A stretch of DNA of 64,000 bases from CAKRJP01 sp963597615 (GTDB lineage Bacteria; Bacillota; Clostridia; Lachnospirales; Lachnospiraceae). The stretch lies in the NCBI GenBank assembly GCA_963597615.1, contig CAVBQS010000011.1, forward strand, positions 1 through 64,000, written 5' to 3'. The notes below the pieces were generated by a model, which saw only the letters and a list, made by a program, of their open reading frames with translations, was not told where the DNA came from and ran no database searches. The position numbers and the translations under genes are program-made. Shown piece after piece: positions 33,261-42,323 of the stretch; within the stretch, counting starts at the first letter, position 1; each line of letters begins with the position of its first letter.

Positions 33261-33888
33261 CGCATATATCTGCCAGGCAACATTTGTCACAGTGAGGTGT
33301 GGTTCTTGCTGTGCACACCTCCCGCCCATGATCCACCATGCGGTGGCAAAAATCATTGCTCTCTTCGGGAGGGATAATCTTCCAAAGAGCCATCTCAACT
33401 TTCTTCGGATCCTTGGTATTCTCCACCAGTCCAATACGATTACTAAGGCGAATACAGTGGGTGTCTGTTACAATGGCAGGTTCGCCGTACACATCTCCCA
33501 TAATAAGATTGGCACTTTTTCGTCCGACACCGGGAAGCTTTAGAAGGGTGTTTAAATCTCTGGGAACCTTTCCGTCAAAATCATCTCGCAGCATCCGCAT
33601 GCAGGCGTTGATATCTCTGGCCTTACTTTTTCCCAAACCACAGGGACGAACAATTTCTTCAATTTCTTCAGGAGTTGCCTGAGCAAGAGAAGCAATATCC
33701 GGATACTTGGCGTAGAGATCTTGAACCACAACATTTACTCTGGCATCGGTGCACTGGGCAGCAAGGCGAACACTGACAAGAAGCTTCCAAGCTTCTGAAT
33801 AATCCAGAGTGCAGGTGGTGTGGGGGTATTCTTTTTTTAGACGATCAATGACTGCAAGAGCCAGTTGGTGTTTGGAATTTGTACTCAT
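33241..33888 (-). CDS. nth: Endonuclease III
   Basis: A 215-residue base-excision repair DNA glycosylase/AP lyase that removes oxidised pyrimidines. The helix-hairpin-helix LPGVGRKSANLIMGD contains the catalytic lysine, the following VTDTHCIRLSNRIGLV contains the essential Asp, and the C-terminal cysteine loop (CTARTTPHCDKCCLADIC) binds a [4Fe-4S] cluster. It ends inside the shared terminator and faces away from the protease island upstream of it. The region before its start contains two inverted repeats. Confidence 0.96.
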   Translation of the reverse strand: MSTNSKHQLALAVIDRLKKEYPHTTCTLDYSEAWKLLVSVRLAAQCTDARVNVVVQDLYAKYPDIASLAQATPEEIEEIVRPCGLGKSKARDINACMRMLRDDFDGKVPRDLNTLLKLPGVGRKSANLIMGDVYGEPAIVTDTHCIRLSNRIGLVENTKDPKKVEMALWKIIPPEESNDFCHRMVDHGREVCTARTTPHCDKCCLADICEKTGVD

Positions 33889-33940
33889 AATGGTCTTCCT
33901 CTTAATATTAAAATTTTCTTAGTTTAGCCATGATTGGCAT

Positions 33941-33968
33941 ATTCTCGTATATTAAAATATACGAGAAT
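33941..33968. repeat. Inverted repeat upstream of the calpain-like island, first copy
   Basis: ATTCTCGTATAT and ATATACGAGAAT are 12-base perfect arms with a 4-base loop (33953-33956). Confidence 0.65.
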
Positions 33969-33976
33969 CTTCTGTT

Positions 33977-34006
33977 AAGTTTTATGATACAGCATCATAA
34001 AAACTT
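33977..34006. repeat. Inverted repeat upstream of the calpain-like island, second copy
   Basis: AAGTTTTATGAT pairs with ATCATAAAAACTT (one extra A) around a 5-base loop. It sits just upstream of the -35 box of the protease gene promoter, so may be an operator. Confidence 0.55.
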
Positions 34007-34017
34007 ACGCAATTTAT

Positions 34018-34044
34018 TTGACATGGTTGGTAATATGTTATAAT
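34018..34044 (+). promoter_or_regulatory. Promoter of the first calpain-like gene
   Basis: A perfect TTGACA (34018-34023) and TATAAT (34039-34044) are separated by 15 bases, shorter than ideal. Confidence 0.6.
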
Positions 34045-34109
34045 AAATCATAAAAAATCGGACGTAAGATAAAATTATAGTAAGAGTATTTGTAAAGGAG
34101 GCAATGCCT

Positions 34110-37100
34110 ATGCCACCAACAGTGAAAATAAAAGAGAAAAAGCAGCAACCAGTTGGAATCCAAGTGCAGTCGCAGGAAGGTGTTAGTCAGATACAGAATG
34201 TTCCGCAGGGAATGAATGGAGCAGCTAGGATACAGAGCATAAGACAGGAGCGTCCTAGGACACGCTTTTCTATTCTTGAAGAGGAAGTTATGAATATTGC
34301 CGATGAGGCGAACAAACAGACAACTCTTATGAAACAGAAGCTGACTGATTTGGGGTATCTTAATAATTTGATTAAAACGAATCAGGAGAAGTTAACCAAT
34401 CAGGATAAAGACCGGAAAATTAATGAAGATGATTTGAATCAGATTATCGATGAACTGACAACAGCAGTCTGGAAAAACAGAAAAGAGCTTCTGAACACGG
34501 CTGCTGCTATCTGTAATCTCAAAAGGGAACAGATGGAGAAACAGGTCGAGCTTACGGAAGAAGCTATGCGGGAATGCCATATGGAGATCACAGATGAATG
34601 GCGTGATGAAGCACAGGTGGGTATCTTGCGTGAGACCATCAAAGCCTGGGAGATCTTTGAGGGAGAAGATCTTGTCAAATATAAGAGTGTGGTGTTTTTT
34701 GACGGTTCCGAAATTGAAGAGCTCAAAGATGAACTTGCCAGTGTAGAAAGACGCATGAAATATCGGAAGGAGCTGGATGCAGGTGCCAGATCCATTGCTG
34801 CCGGGGCAGAACAACATAAGAAATCAGCAGATTCTAAAGGCTACAAGAAAGTACCGATGGAAGCGTTGAATAAGATGGTCTTGGAATTTACAAACAGACT
34901 TTCCCAGCAGAAGACCAGGGAGCAGTTGTTGAATCCGGTATATATCAGGAATAGCATCGAACCCAGTCTTACGATGTTAGATATCTGGAAAGCAGACAGG
35001 AAAAAGCGTTCTAAAAAGAAGCTGACCAAGGAAGAAAGAGAACGTTACAAAAGAGCGGATCAGATTATGACCTATTATGAGCAACACGTGAACACGGTTC
35101 TTGGTGATTATGGGATGAGTCTTGACCGTCTGTCCTATAGTAAAAAAAATATCAATGAACTGGCAAAGCGTACACAAAATGCGGAAAGAATCGATGCATG
35201 GAATAGGGATTATGAGGCTTATCAGAGCTTGTTTGGCGGTGAACAGGAGAACCGAAATCCAGATGCAGAAAATCTAGGGTTAAGTATGTCGGAAAAAAGG
35301 CTTCGTGAGCTAGAAAGACGGGCAGGAATAGTGAATACATCGGAGCTTAAGAAAGAGGTACCTGTTTACGATATAGAAACCAGTAAGAAATTTTTAGCAC
35401 CATTGACAAAGCAGCAGAGGAAGAATAATACTTTCTATTCGGTATTTCGGTTACAAAAAGATGTTTTGTCTAGTACAAAGGAGCGAAAGCAGGTCGAGAA
35501 TAAGGAAATCAGACTTTGTTATGTCTGTGCAAAAATCCTATGTGATTTAAAATCTAAACATTTGGAAAAGGAAGATCTACAGTTTGAGGAAATCCTGCCG
35601 CTTGTGAACAAGATGGTGAAAAGCTACGAAGCCTATGACATCAGGTCTTATGTGCAGAGACAGCAATGGCTCAGGAAAAACCTTATGGAAAAGCTAGGTC
35701 AGATTCAGAGGACTTCCCCAATTTTTCAAGAGAGACAGTATGCAACACTGATTCTTGGCTATCTGCATTCAGAGCAGATGGGAGAGCTGGTTAAGGGCGG
35801 CATGGCGGAGGAGGTCAGGGTATATGATAAAAGCTATGGAGACTTTGGTGTCCAGCTGGAAAAGGACGATAGATTTTATACAGACAGACTGAAGTCCGTA
35901 AAAAATGAGCCCTTGTTTGCCCATGACCCTATGCTTAAGGATATTCACCAGGGAGCTCTAGGAGATTGTTACTTTCTGGCAGCTCTGGCAAGCATTGTAT
36001 CAAAAAATCCTGAGACAATCAAAGAAATGATGAAGGATAATGGGAATGGGACGGTAACTGTCCGCTTCTATGATTATGTGAAAGATGATGATTTTTTAGG
36101 TGACGGGAAAACACACCGAAAAGCATATTATGTTACAGTTGATAAGACTATTCCGGAAAGAACCTATAAGGACACACATTCAAAGGTGGATCCTTACTCC
36201 AAAGGTGCCCTATGGGTAAAGATGATGGAAAAAGCCTATGCAGCTGTGCGTAATAAGAAAGATGATAAGTACAATAATCTTAGGGTTAGAGGCAAGGGCG
36301 AATCCATTAATTACAAGGAGATTGAGGGCGGTCAGTTTAGTCGGGCCATGGTGCATCTGACAGGCGAAAAGGCATCCATTTTCAAGGATTTTGAAAAAGA
36401 CAAGGAAAACCCGATTCAGGCATTTCAAGGACATTTTACGGGTAAAGGTCCGGTAGTGGAGGGAAAAATTTTGGATAGTCCGTCTGAGTTATATTTTTAC
36501 AAACAGCATGATAAGAAGAGGGATAAAATAGCAATGAAGTATCTGGCCCAAAAGGAGATGTCATATCCTAAGAATTTAGAGGCCCAGTTCAAGAAAGAGC
36601 TGGACGGATATAAGAACATAGAGGCGATGATGGAGAAGGCGCTTCGTTCCCAGGTAAAATTATTGGAAATCCAGGCAATGGATACGAAAACCTATATGGA
36701 TACAATGGATAAGCTGGGTGCATATCTGAAAAAGCTGATATCACAGCTTAAAGTCAGCAATGGACAGGAACTTAGCGACAAGATGCTGGACAGCTTGCAG
36801 GATTATGACTGGGAAGGGAATAAAACGATTCGCACAAAGAAGCTTGAGTTTAAGCATAAGGATGGCGGTCAGAAGAGCTCAAAGAAGAATAAGGATACAG
36901 GTGGCGGTCAAATCAGACTTAAGGCTTTCGAAGACATAGGATACAAGTTGCTCAGGGACTGCTGGAAGGTCAGCGGAAAGAATGCAGATAAGCTTTTTAA
37001 CATGATAGATGAAATGCTGAAAATATATAAAGGAGCTTTGGAATATTACAACCGAGACTCAATCTACACAGAAGCAGAGCTGGGAATCTTCAATGCCTTT

Positions 37101-37472
37101 GCAAAAGGTCTGGATGGTGAAAAAAAATGCTCCTTCGGAACAAAGAAGTTCGATGCTGTTGACGGAAAAGGTGTTGCCGGAGAAAACACCCTTAAAGGAA
37201 TGTGCGGAACCCATGCCTATACCGTACTTTCACTTGAGGAGCATGAGATTAATAAGCAAAAGAAGAAATTTCTCAGGGTTCAGAATCCTCATGGTGGCAA
37301 CATCCCGCTCTATATTGTTGATGAGGATGAGAATGGGAAAACAACGGTGCAGAGAAGGCGTAATCCGAAAAATTCGATTGACGGGATAAAGTTTGAGAAG
37401 GCAACCAATGGAGTATGCCTGATTGAACTGAGAGACGCATGCAGTGCCATGAGAACTATGACTATAGTATAA
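34110..37472 (+). CDS. Large calpain-like cysteine protease, 1120 residues (first of a pair)
   Basis: A large protein with a C-terminal calpain (C2)-type catalytic region: Cys620 in GALGDCYFLAALAS, His1035 in GTHAYTVL and Asn1059 in VQNPHGG. Between Cys and His lie about 415 residues, longer than classic calpains, including a charged helical insertion. The first 600 residues are mostly Lys/Glu-rich predicted helices (likely coiled coil) with the block HVNTVLGDYGMSLD near 333. No signal peptide or transmembrane segment is seen. I chose ATG 34110 (MPPTVKIKEK), which lies eight bases after AAAGGAGG and matches the paralog; ATG 34104 is too close. Function unknown; intracellular protease or exported effector are both possible. 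Confidence 0.8.
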   Translation: MPPTVKIKEKKQQPVGIQVQSQEGVSQIQNVPQGMNGAARIQSIRQERPRTRFSILEEEVMNIADEANKQTTLMKQKLTDLGYLNNLIKTNQEKLTNQDKDRKINEDDLNQIIDELTTAVWKNRKELLNTAAAICNLKREQMEKQVELTEEAMRECHMEITDEWRDEAQVGILRETIKAWEIFEGEDLVKYKSVVFFDGSEIEELKDELASVERRMKYRKELDAGARSIAAGAEQHKKSADSKGYKKVPMEALNKMVLEFTNRLSQQKTREQLLNPVYIRNSIEPSLTMLDIWKADRKKRSKKKLTKEERERYKRADQIMTYYEQHVNTVLGDYGMSLDRLSYSKKNINELAKRTQNAERIDAWNRDYEAYQSLFGGEQENRNPDAENLGLSMSEKRLRELERRAGIVNTSELKKEVPVYDIETSKKFLAPLTKQQRKNNTFYSVFRLQKDVLSSTKERKQVENKEIRLCYVCAKILCDLKSKHLEKEDLQFEEILPLVNKMVKSYEAYDIRSYVQRQQWLRKNLMEKLGQIQRTSPIFQERQYATLILGYLHSEQMGELVKGGMAEEVRVYDKSYGDFGVQLEKDDRFYTDRLKSVKNEPLFAHDPMLKDIHQGALGDCYFLAALASIVSKNPETIKEMMKDNGNGTVTVRFYDYVKDDDFLGDGKTHRKAYYVTVDKTIPERTYKDTHSKVDPYSKGALWVKMMEKAYAAVRNKKDDKYNNLRVRGKGESINYKEIEGGQFSRAMVHLTGEKASIFKDFEKDKENPIQAFQGHFTGKGPVVEGKILDSPSELYFYKQHDKKRDKIAMKYLAQKEMSYPKNLEAQFKKELDGYKNIEAMMEKALRSQVKLLEIQAMDTKTYMDTMDKLGAYLKKLISQLKVSNGQELSDKMLDSLQDYDWEGNKTIRTKKLEFKHKDGGQKSSKKNKDTGGGQIRLKAFEDIGYKLLRDCWKVSGKNADKLFNMIDEMLKIYKGALEYYNRDSIYTEAELGIFNAFAKGLDGEKKCSFGTKKFDAVDGKGVAGENTLKGMCGTHAYTVLSLEEHEINKQKKKFLRVQNPHGGNIPLYIVDEDENGKTTVQRRRNPKNSIDGIKFEKATNGVCLIELRDACSAMRTMTIV

Positions 37473-37528
37473 CCGGTTTCAACCATGGAAGCTGTAATAC
37501 GCTGAATTATGAAAGGAATGATAACAAT

Positions 37529-38887
37529 ATGAGATATCAACTCTTACAGGCATATAGGGGACACACACAAATGCTGGAGGGACATTGTCCGAGCTGGATT
37601 CGCTGGGCAGTATCTGATGGAAATGCAGATGCATTTTTGTTAAAGAAAAAGGAAGAGGACTCTGAAGAATTCACTGGATATATGGCGGTTACCAGTCAGG
37701 ATGAGGAGCCGGAACTTCTGAGCGTGAGCGCTTCTGATGATAAGAGTTTCCAGGTACTTTTTCGTCGGCTGCGGCAGTATCTGAAGGAACATGATTTCAG
37801 TAGTATCCGTTGTAACGAGATGATTCTGAAGGAGCAGGAGGAGGAATGGCAACGCCTCCTGTTGGGGCAGCATTTTATCGTTGAGGGATCAGAGAACTTC
37901 TATAGAATTTCTCTGGATGACATTGAGAAATGTGCAGTCTTTGCAGAGAATGACAAGGTTACAAATGCAGTGGAGAAGAGACGGATTCGGACGGCGCTGG
38001 GAGCAACCGGAGCAGAGAGGACGGCACTCCTTGATCTAATGGAAAGAACCCATCCGGACAGGAAGGAAGAGGGGGAATACGGAAGAGCCTTTCCGGAGCT
38101 TTCCGGAATATACGTACATCATAAGAAGGTTCTTGCTTATTTGTTCCTGTCAGTATACAAGGGCTGCATTATAGTAGAGGAATGTGGGGCAGAGAAGGGC
38201 ATGGAGGCACTTCTTTTGGCATTGATGAATCAGTTTATTCCGGAGATCCGCAATGAATTCCCGGATGCAAATCACTTCTATATCCCGGAGAAGGGAGATC
38301 TGATGCAGTATAAAGCTTGCGAAAAGCTTCTGTTTAGAAAGGAGCTGAATGTTTGCGAAGCGAGCCTGTGTCACGCTTATTGGGATCAGGATCAGGCCTT
38401 TGCCATGAGAGAGGTTCAGGAGCTTCTTCTGCCGGAGGACGAGGATCAGGAGATTCCTGAAAAAACCGTAATTGAGCTGATGAGACTGCAGCAGCTTGAG
38501 GAAACACTAGATACCATGCAGCAGGAATGTATGATTACTACCTATAAGGATGAGCCAGCACTCCAGCTTTGGATTGCTCCGGGTGAAGGAGAGCTGGTGG
38601 TTTATCTGCGTTACCATCTTCTGGATGTGGATACAGGAAGCTTTGTGCTGGAGGCAATCGTTCCCATGGAGGTACTTTCCGGCGAGGACTCCCAGGGGCT
38701 TTCTATATGTATGGATTATAACCGCAGGAGTAGTATCAGTACAGCCTATTCGGATGAAGGACGGTTATACCTTAGACTGACCCATATGGAGCTTAAGCTG
38801 CCGCCTGAGGAGGATGAGGTTAGAACATTTCTGGAACAGATTGTGGAGGAATGGGATTACTTTCATATTCTGAATTGGGATGATTAA
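37529..38887 (+). CDS. GNAT-like and YbjN-like protein between the two proteases
   Basis: A 452-residue protein that I do not recognise with certainty. The first half resembles a double GNAT acetyltransferase-like fold (YMAVTSQDEEPELLSVS, then GIYVHHKKVLAYLFLSVY). The last 130 residues read like a YbjN/type III chaperone-like fold (VVYLRYHLLDVDTGSFVLEA, SIST-AYSDEGRLYLRLTH). Both are weak, pattern-level calls. The start ATG 37529 follows AAAGGA; a longer in-frame start at 37439 overlaps the protease. Its position between two paralogous proteases suggests a dedicated partner such as a chaperone, inhibitor or modifier. Confidence 0.6.
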   Translation: MRYQLLQAYRGHTQMLEGHCPSWIRWAVSDGNADAFLLKKKEEDSEEFTGYMAVTSQDEEPELLSVSASDDKSFQVLFRRLRQYLKEHDFSSIRCNEMILKEQEEEWQRLLLGQHFIVEGSENFYRISLDDIEKCAVFAENDKVTNAVEKRRIRTALGATGAERTALLDLMERTHPDRKEEGEYGRAFPELSGIYVHHKKVLAYLFLSVYKGCIIVEECGAEKGMEALLLALMNQFIPEIRNEFPDANHFYIPEKGDLMQYKACEKLLFRKELNVCEASLCHAYWDQDQAFAMREVQELLLPEDEDQEIPEKTVIELMRLQQLEETLDTMQQECMITTYKDEPALQLWIAPGEGELVVYLRYHLLDVDTGSFVLEAIVPMEVLSGEDSQGLSICMDYNRRSSISTAYSDEGRLYLRLTHMELKLPPEEDEVRTFLEQIVEEWDYFHILNWDD

Positions 38888-38940
38888 TAAGTGCAATTAT
38901 TCTAAATAGTTACAATAAAGTGAAACAGGGAGGGGTGCAT

Positions 38941-41900
38941 ATGCCGCCGATTGTTCGACAAAAATCAAAACAGGTAAACAATCCGGTTCGGATTCATCAG
39001 AGAGAGCAAAATGACAGGACCCTAGACACCTCTTTTGCTATGAAAAATGGAGCTGCTCCTGTATATAACACAGCAAAGAACCGCGCAGTTTCTGTATTGC
39101 AGGAGCGGATGCAAAAGCTAGCTGAGGAAGCCAGAGAATCTGTGCTTCAGGCAGAGAAACTTCTTGTGGAAGTTCAGGGATTCGAGAACCAGATTGTGGC
39201 AAAAAAGGTTGCCCAGGGACAAGAAGAACAGAATCCGGAGCTTGAACAGCTAGAGAGTCAGTATAAGGAAAAGCAGGAAGCTCTCCGACAGGAAATCTCC
39301 CGGGTAATCAATACCAGATCAAGACAGCTTGAAAAACAGGCGGAGCTAGCTAGAGAAACTTTGAACCGGCAGAATTTTCAGGTGACAGAGGAATGGCAGG
39401 ATCGGATGAACGAGAGTGTTTCAAAGGGTTATCTGCAGGTGATAGAATTCTATGCAAAGGAACCTTGGATGAAGTATTTGGGGAATCTGGAAGATTTAGA
39501 TAAGCTACGGCATGAAGCAACAAGAACGCTTGAAAATGCTCAAAAACGACTGGAATTGAGGGGCCAACTGGATCAGAAGGCCAAATCAATCTCAGCTTTG
39601 GCGAAGAACTATCAGGAAAGCGGTTACGCAGAAGTATTTGACAATGCATCGAAGGAAGATCTCCTTGCAATGTATCTTGATTATGCAGGAAAACTTTGGG
39701 ATGAGAAGGCCAGGAAGGAATATCTGAGTGCAGGCTTTATTACTGAGCATTTGGTGCAGTGTCTTTCTATTCTTGAGGTGGAGAAGCAGTTTCAAGCTAA
39801 ACGGAAAGGAATGCGCTTAAACGCTGACCAGAAGAAACAGCTGAAACAGGCTGACCGAACTTTTCAATATTATCGGCATCATGTGAATACTGTGCTTGGT
39901 GACTACGGAATGAGTCTTGATTGTCTTATCTATCAAAAGCAAACCATAGAGAATTTGTTGAACCGTAAGCATATTTTCAGACAGACCTATGAGTGGAGTA
40001 GAGATTATAAGGACTATCAGGCGTTGACGGGACATACCATTGAGGAAGATGAAGACGGCAAGAAGATTTCAGCAGAAGAAAGAAGGCTTCGCAATCTGGA
40101 ACGTCAGGCAGGAATCAGCCTTGGTGATAGTGAAGAGATGACCGCAAAGATTTTTAGTCAGGATACGGTGAGTCGGCTGAAGAAACGGGAAAATCAGGAT
40201 GCCCATTCCTTTGTACGATTGCAGGAAAATATTCTCAGTACAACGGCAGACCGTAGACTTGCCTTTAGCCGGGAGACTAGATTACTGGCTGTCAGCAAGG
40301 TGTTTGTGGCTCGCCTACAAAAGGAGCAGGGATGGCGTGAGGATTCACTCTTCAATGAAATACCGAAGCTATTGCTTAAGGGAATTTTCAGTTATGAGAA
40401 TGATAGGGAAGAGACCTATGTGAATGCTCAGAAAATGATTAGAAATGAGCTTGTGCTGAAGCTCAAACAGATCATCACGACCTCCCAGGCCTTTCAGGAA
40501 AGACAATATGCATCCGTTCTTTTAGGCTATCTGATCCAGGAGCAGGACGGCGATCTGGTGAAAAGAAAAAAGGATCAGGAAATTCATGTGGAAGATGACG
40601 GCTACGTGAATATGAATAAGGTGATTGAGAGAAAAAATGGGAAGAAATACATAGACTCCTTCCGTTCTGTAAAGGATGAACCGCTGTTTGCCCATGATCC
40701 GGTGCTTAAGGATATTAAGCAAGGGGCCATGGGGGACTGCTATTTTATTTCTGCTCTTGCCAGTGTCGTTGTACGAAATCCAGGTGCAATTAAGCGTATG
40801 ATGAAGGACAACGGAGACGGAACGGTAACGGTACGATTCTTCAAAAAGAATGATGATAGTGACTATGATGGGAAGGTTGAGTCTCTGCCGGGGATCTGTG
40901 TGACTGTATCAAAGACTATTCCGGAGAGAGTTGAGCAGGACTCGAAGCAGAGGAAGGATTCTTATTCCAAGGGAGCTCTTTGGGTAAAAATAATGGAAAA
41001 GGCCTATGCGGCAATCCGGAAGCCCAAATCGGGTAGTATAAGGGTGAAAAAGAAGGGGGAGCCCATTGATTATAAAAATCTGGAGGCAGGAAACTTCCAA
41101 GATGCGATCAGACATCTGACAGGTGAAGATATGGAAGAACATTGGCTGATAAAAGAAGAGAGGGATGTTCGTACTTTTGAAGGCCGTCTCAATGATCAGA
41201 TTCCTACCTTTGGTCATTCCAAACTGAAAACCCCGAGCAAGCTGTATTTTTATCAGCAGCATGAAATGAATTCGGATAAGGAAGAAGCTTGCCAGTATTT
41301 GGCTGGGAAAAAGGTATCTTCTGAGCTGACGGCCAAGTTCACAGAGGAGCTTGACCGGTATCAGACGGTGGAAAATTGGCTGAAGATTTCCCTTGAGAGG
41401 CAGGAGGGATGGATGGAAATACGGGCAATGGATTCCTATCTTCTTGTGGAAGCCATTGCCAGACAGGTCAGCTTCCTTGAACAATCCATTGCAAAGCTTA
41501 AAGGATGCAAGGGTAAGAATTTAGGAAATGGTGATCTAGAGAATGCCGGATTTGAAAAAATACAGTATGATGAGATCAGGAAATGCTGGGAGGCATGTGG
41601 ACGTGATGCAGATCAGCTTAAGAAAACAGCCGCAGGAATGCTTTCCATGTTTGCTGCCGAAGTAATGAAGGACCAAAAGCGTAATGAGTATACATTAGAG
41701 GAAGAGAGAACCTATAAGGAGATTACGCAAGCTCTTAAAAAAGGAGAAGCCTGCTATTTTTCAACAGTTGAATTGAAAAAGAAAAAGCAGGGGGAACAGG
41801 GAAGTGCGGGAGAAGTAGGCCGTGACGGAATGTTTGGAGAACATGCCTATATGATACTTGGGGCGGAGGAACATCAGATCGGCAATAGAGTGAAGAAATT

Positions 41901-42093
41901 CTTCCGAGTATTTAATCCTCATGGAAGGGGAATCCCGGTTTACCAGTTTAATGAACAACACAATCTGAAGCGGGTCAGCTTTAAGGTGACGGGAGAGGAA
42001 GAAAAGCAGTATTCGGAAGCAACTCATGGGGCATTTCTGTTGGAGCTAAGAGATATGCGAAGCATCTCAGATAGATATACGACCAGTATGTAA
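38941..42093 (+). CDS. Large calpain-like cysteine protease, 1050 residues (second of a pair)
   Basis: A diverged paralog of the protease at 34110-37472. The catalytic triad is Cys600 (GAMGDCYFISALAS), His968 (FGEHAYMIL) and Asn992 (VFNPHGRG), and His-Asn spacing (24) is the same in both. Shared blocks include HVNTVLGDYGMSLD, EPLFAHDPVLKDIKQG and SYSKGALWVKIMEKAYAAI, so the whole length is homologous, not only the catalytic part. The Cys-His gap is about 368 residues. ATG 38941 (MPPIVRQKSK) is favoured over 38920, because GGGAGG lies just ahead of it. No export signal is visible. No terminator is evident after the stop. Confidence 0.8.
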   Translation: MPPIVRQKSKQVNNPVRIHQREQNDRTLDTSFAMKNGAAPVYNTAKNRAVSVLQERMQKLAEEARESVLQAEKLLVEVQGFENQIVAKKVAQGQEEQNPELEQLESQYKEKQEALRQEISRVINTRSRQLEKQAELARETLNRQNFQVTEEWQDRMNESVSKGYLQVIEFYAKEPWMKYLGNLEDLDKLRHEATRTLENAQKRLELRGQLDQKAKSISALAKNYQESGYAEVFDNASKEDLLAMYLDYAGKLWDEKARKEYLSAGFITEHLVQCLSILEVEKQFQAKRKGMRLNADQKKQLKQADRTFQYYRHHVNTVLGDYGMSLDCLIYQKQTIENLLNRKHIFRQTYEWSRDYKDYQALTGHTIEEDEDGKKISAEERRLRNLERQAGISLGDSEEMTAKIFSQDTVSRLKKRENQDAHSFVRLQENILSTTADRRLAFSRETRLLAVSKVFVARLQKEQGWREDSLFNEIPKLLLKGIFSYENDREETYVNAQKMIRNELVLKLKQIITTSQAFQERQYASVLLGYLIQEQDGDLVKRKKDQEIHVEDDGYVNMNKVIERKNGKKYIDSFRSVKDEPLFAHDPVLKDIKQGAMGDCYFISALASVVVRNPGAIKRMMKDNGDGTVTVRFFKKNDDSDYDGKVESLPGICVTVSKTIPERVEQDSKQRKDSYSKGALWVKIMEKAYAAIRKPKSGSIRVKKKGEPIDYKNLEAGNFQDAIRHLTGEDMEEHWLIKEERDVRTFEGRLNDQIPTFGHSKLKTPSKLYFYQQHEMNSDKEEACQYLAGKKVSSELTAKFTEELDRYQTVENWLKISLERQEGWMEIRAMDSYLLVEAIARQVSFLEQSIAKLKGCKGKNLGNGDLENAGFEKIQYDEIRKCWEACGRDADQLKKTAAGMLSMFAAEVMKDQKRNEYTLEEERTYKEITQALKKGEACYFSTVELKKKKQGEQGSAGEVGRDGMFGEHAYMILGAEEHQIGNRVKKFFRVFNPHGRGIPVYQFNEQHNLKRVSFKVTGEEEKQYSEATHGAFLLELRDMRSISDRYTTSM

Positions 42094-42127
42094 AATAAAA
42101 AGTAATAGTCCCATCTTCTTTTCACTA

Positions 42128-42136
42128 TGGTATACT
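42128..42136 (+). promoter_or_regulatory. Extended -10 promoter of the small protein/HAD pair
   Basis: TGGTATACT combines an extended -10 element with a near-consensus TATACT; no good -35 is seen. Confidence 0.45.
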
Positions 42137-42158
42137 AGAGAAAAAGGAGGGCATGACT

Positions 42159-42323
42159 ATGACGCAAGATCTTATTAAAGAAGTAAAACATATTCAGCAG
42201 GCTTTGGTAAATAAAGACATGACGGGAGAAGATTTTGAGGAGAAGATGGAGATTCTAAAAAAATTGGAAGATGTTTCCTCTTATCTTAAGGATGCTCTCG
42301 GAAAGGGAATTGAGTTTGAATGA
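42159..42323 (+). CDS. Small 54-residue helical protein, unknown function
   Basis: A short ORF with AAAAAGGAGG eight bases before ATG 42159; ATG 42153 is in frame but too near the site. The peptide is entirely helical and charged (DLIKEVKHIQQALVNK, EDFEEKMEILKKLEDV), fitting a coiled coil. Its stop overlaps the start of the next gene by four bases (ATGA), so it is translationally coupled to the HAD phosphatase. I recognise no family. Confidence 0.65.
   Translation: MTQDLIKEVKHIQQALVNKDMTGEDFEEKMEILKKLEDVSSYLKDALGKGIEFE

Noticed and set aside
34392..34817. Long minus-strand open reading frames inside the protease genes and other highly coded regions
   Set aside because: They are shadows of the plus-strand genes, lack ribosome-binding sites and give proteins without recognisable features.
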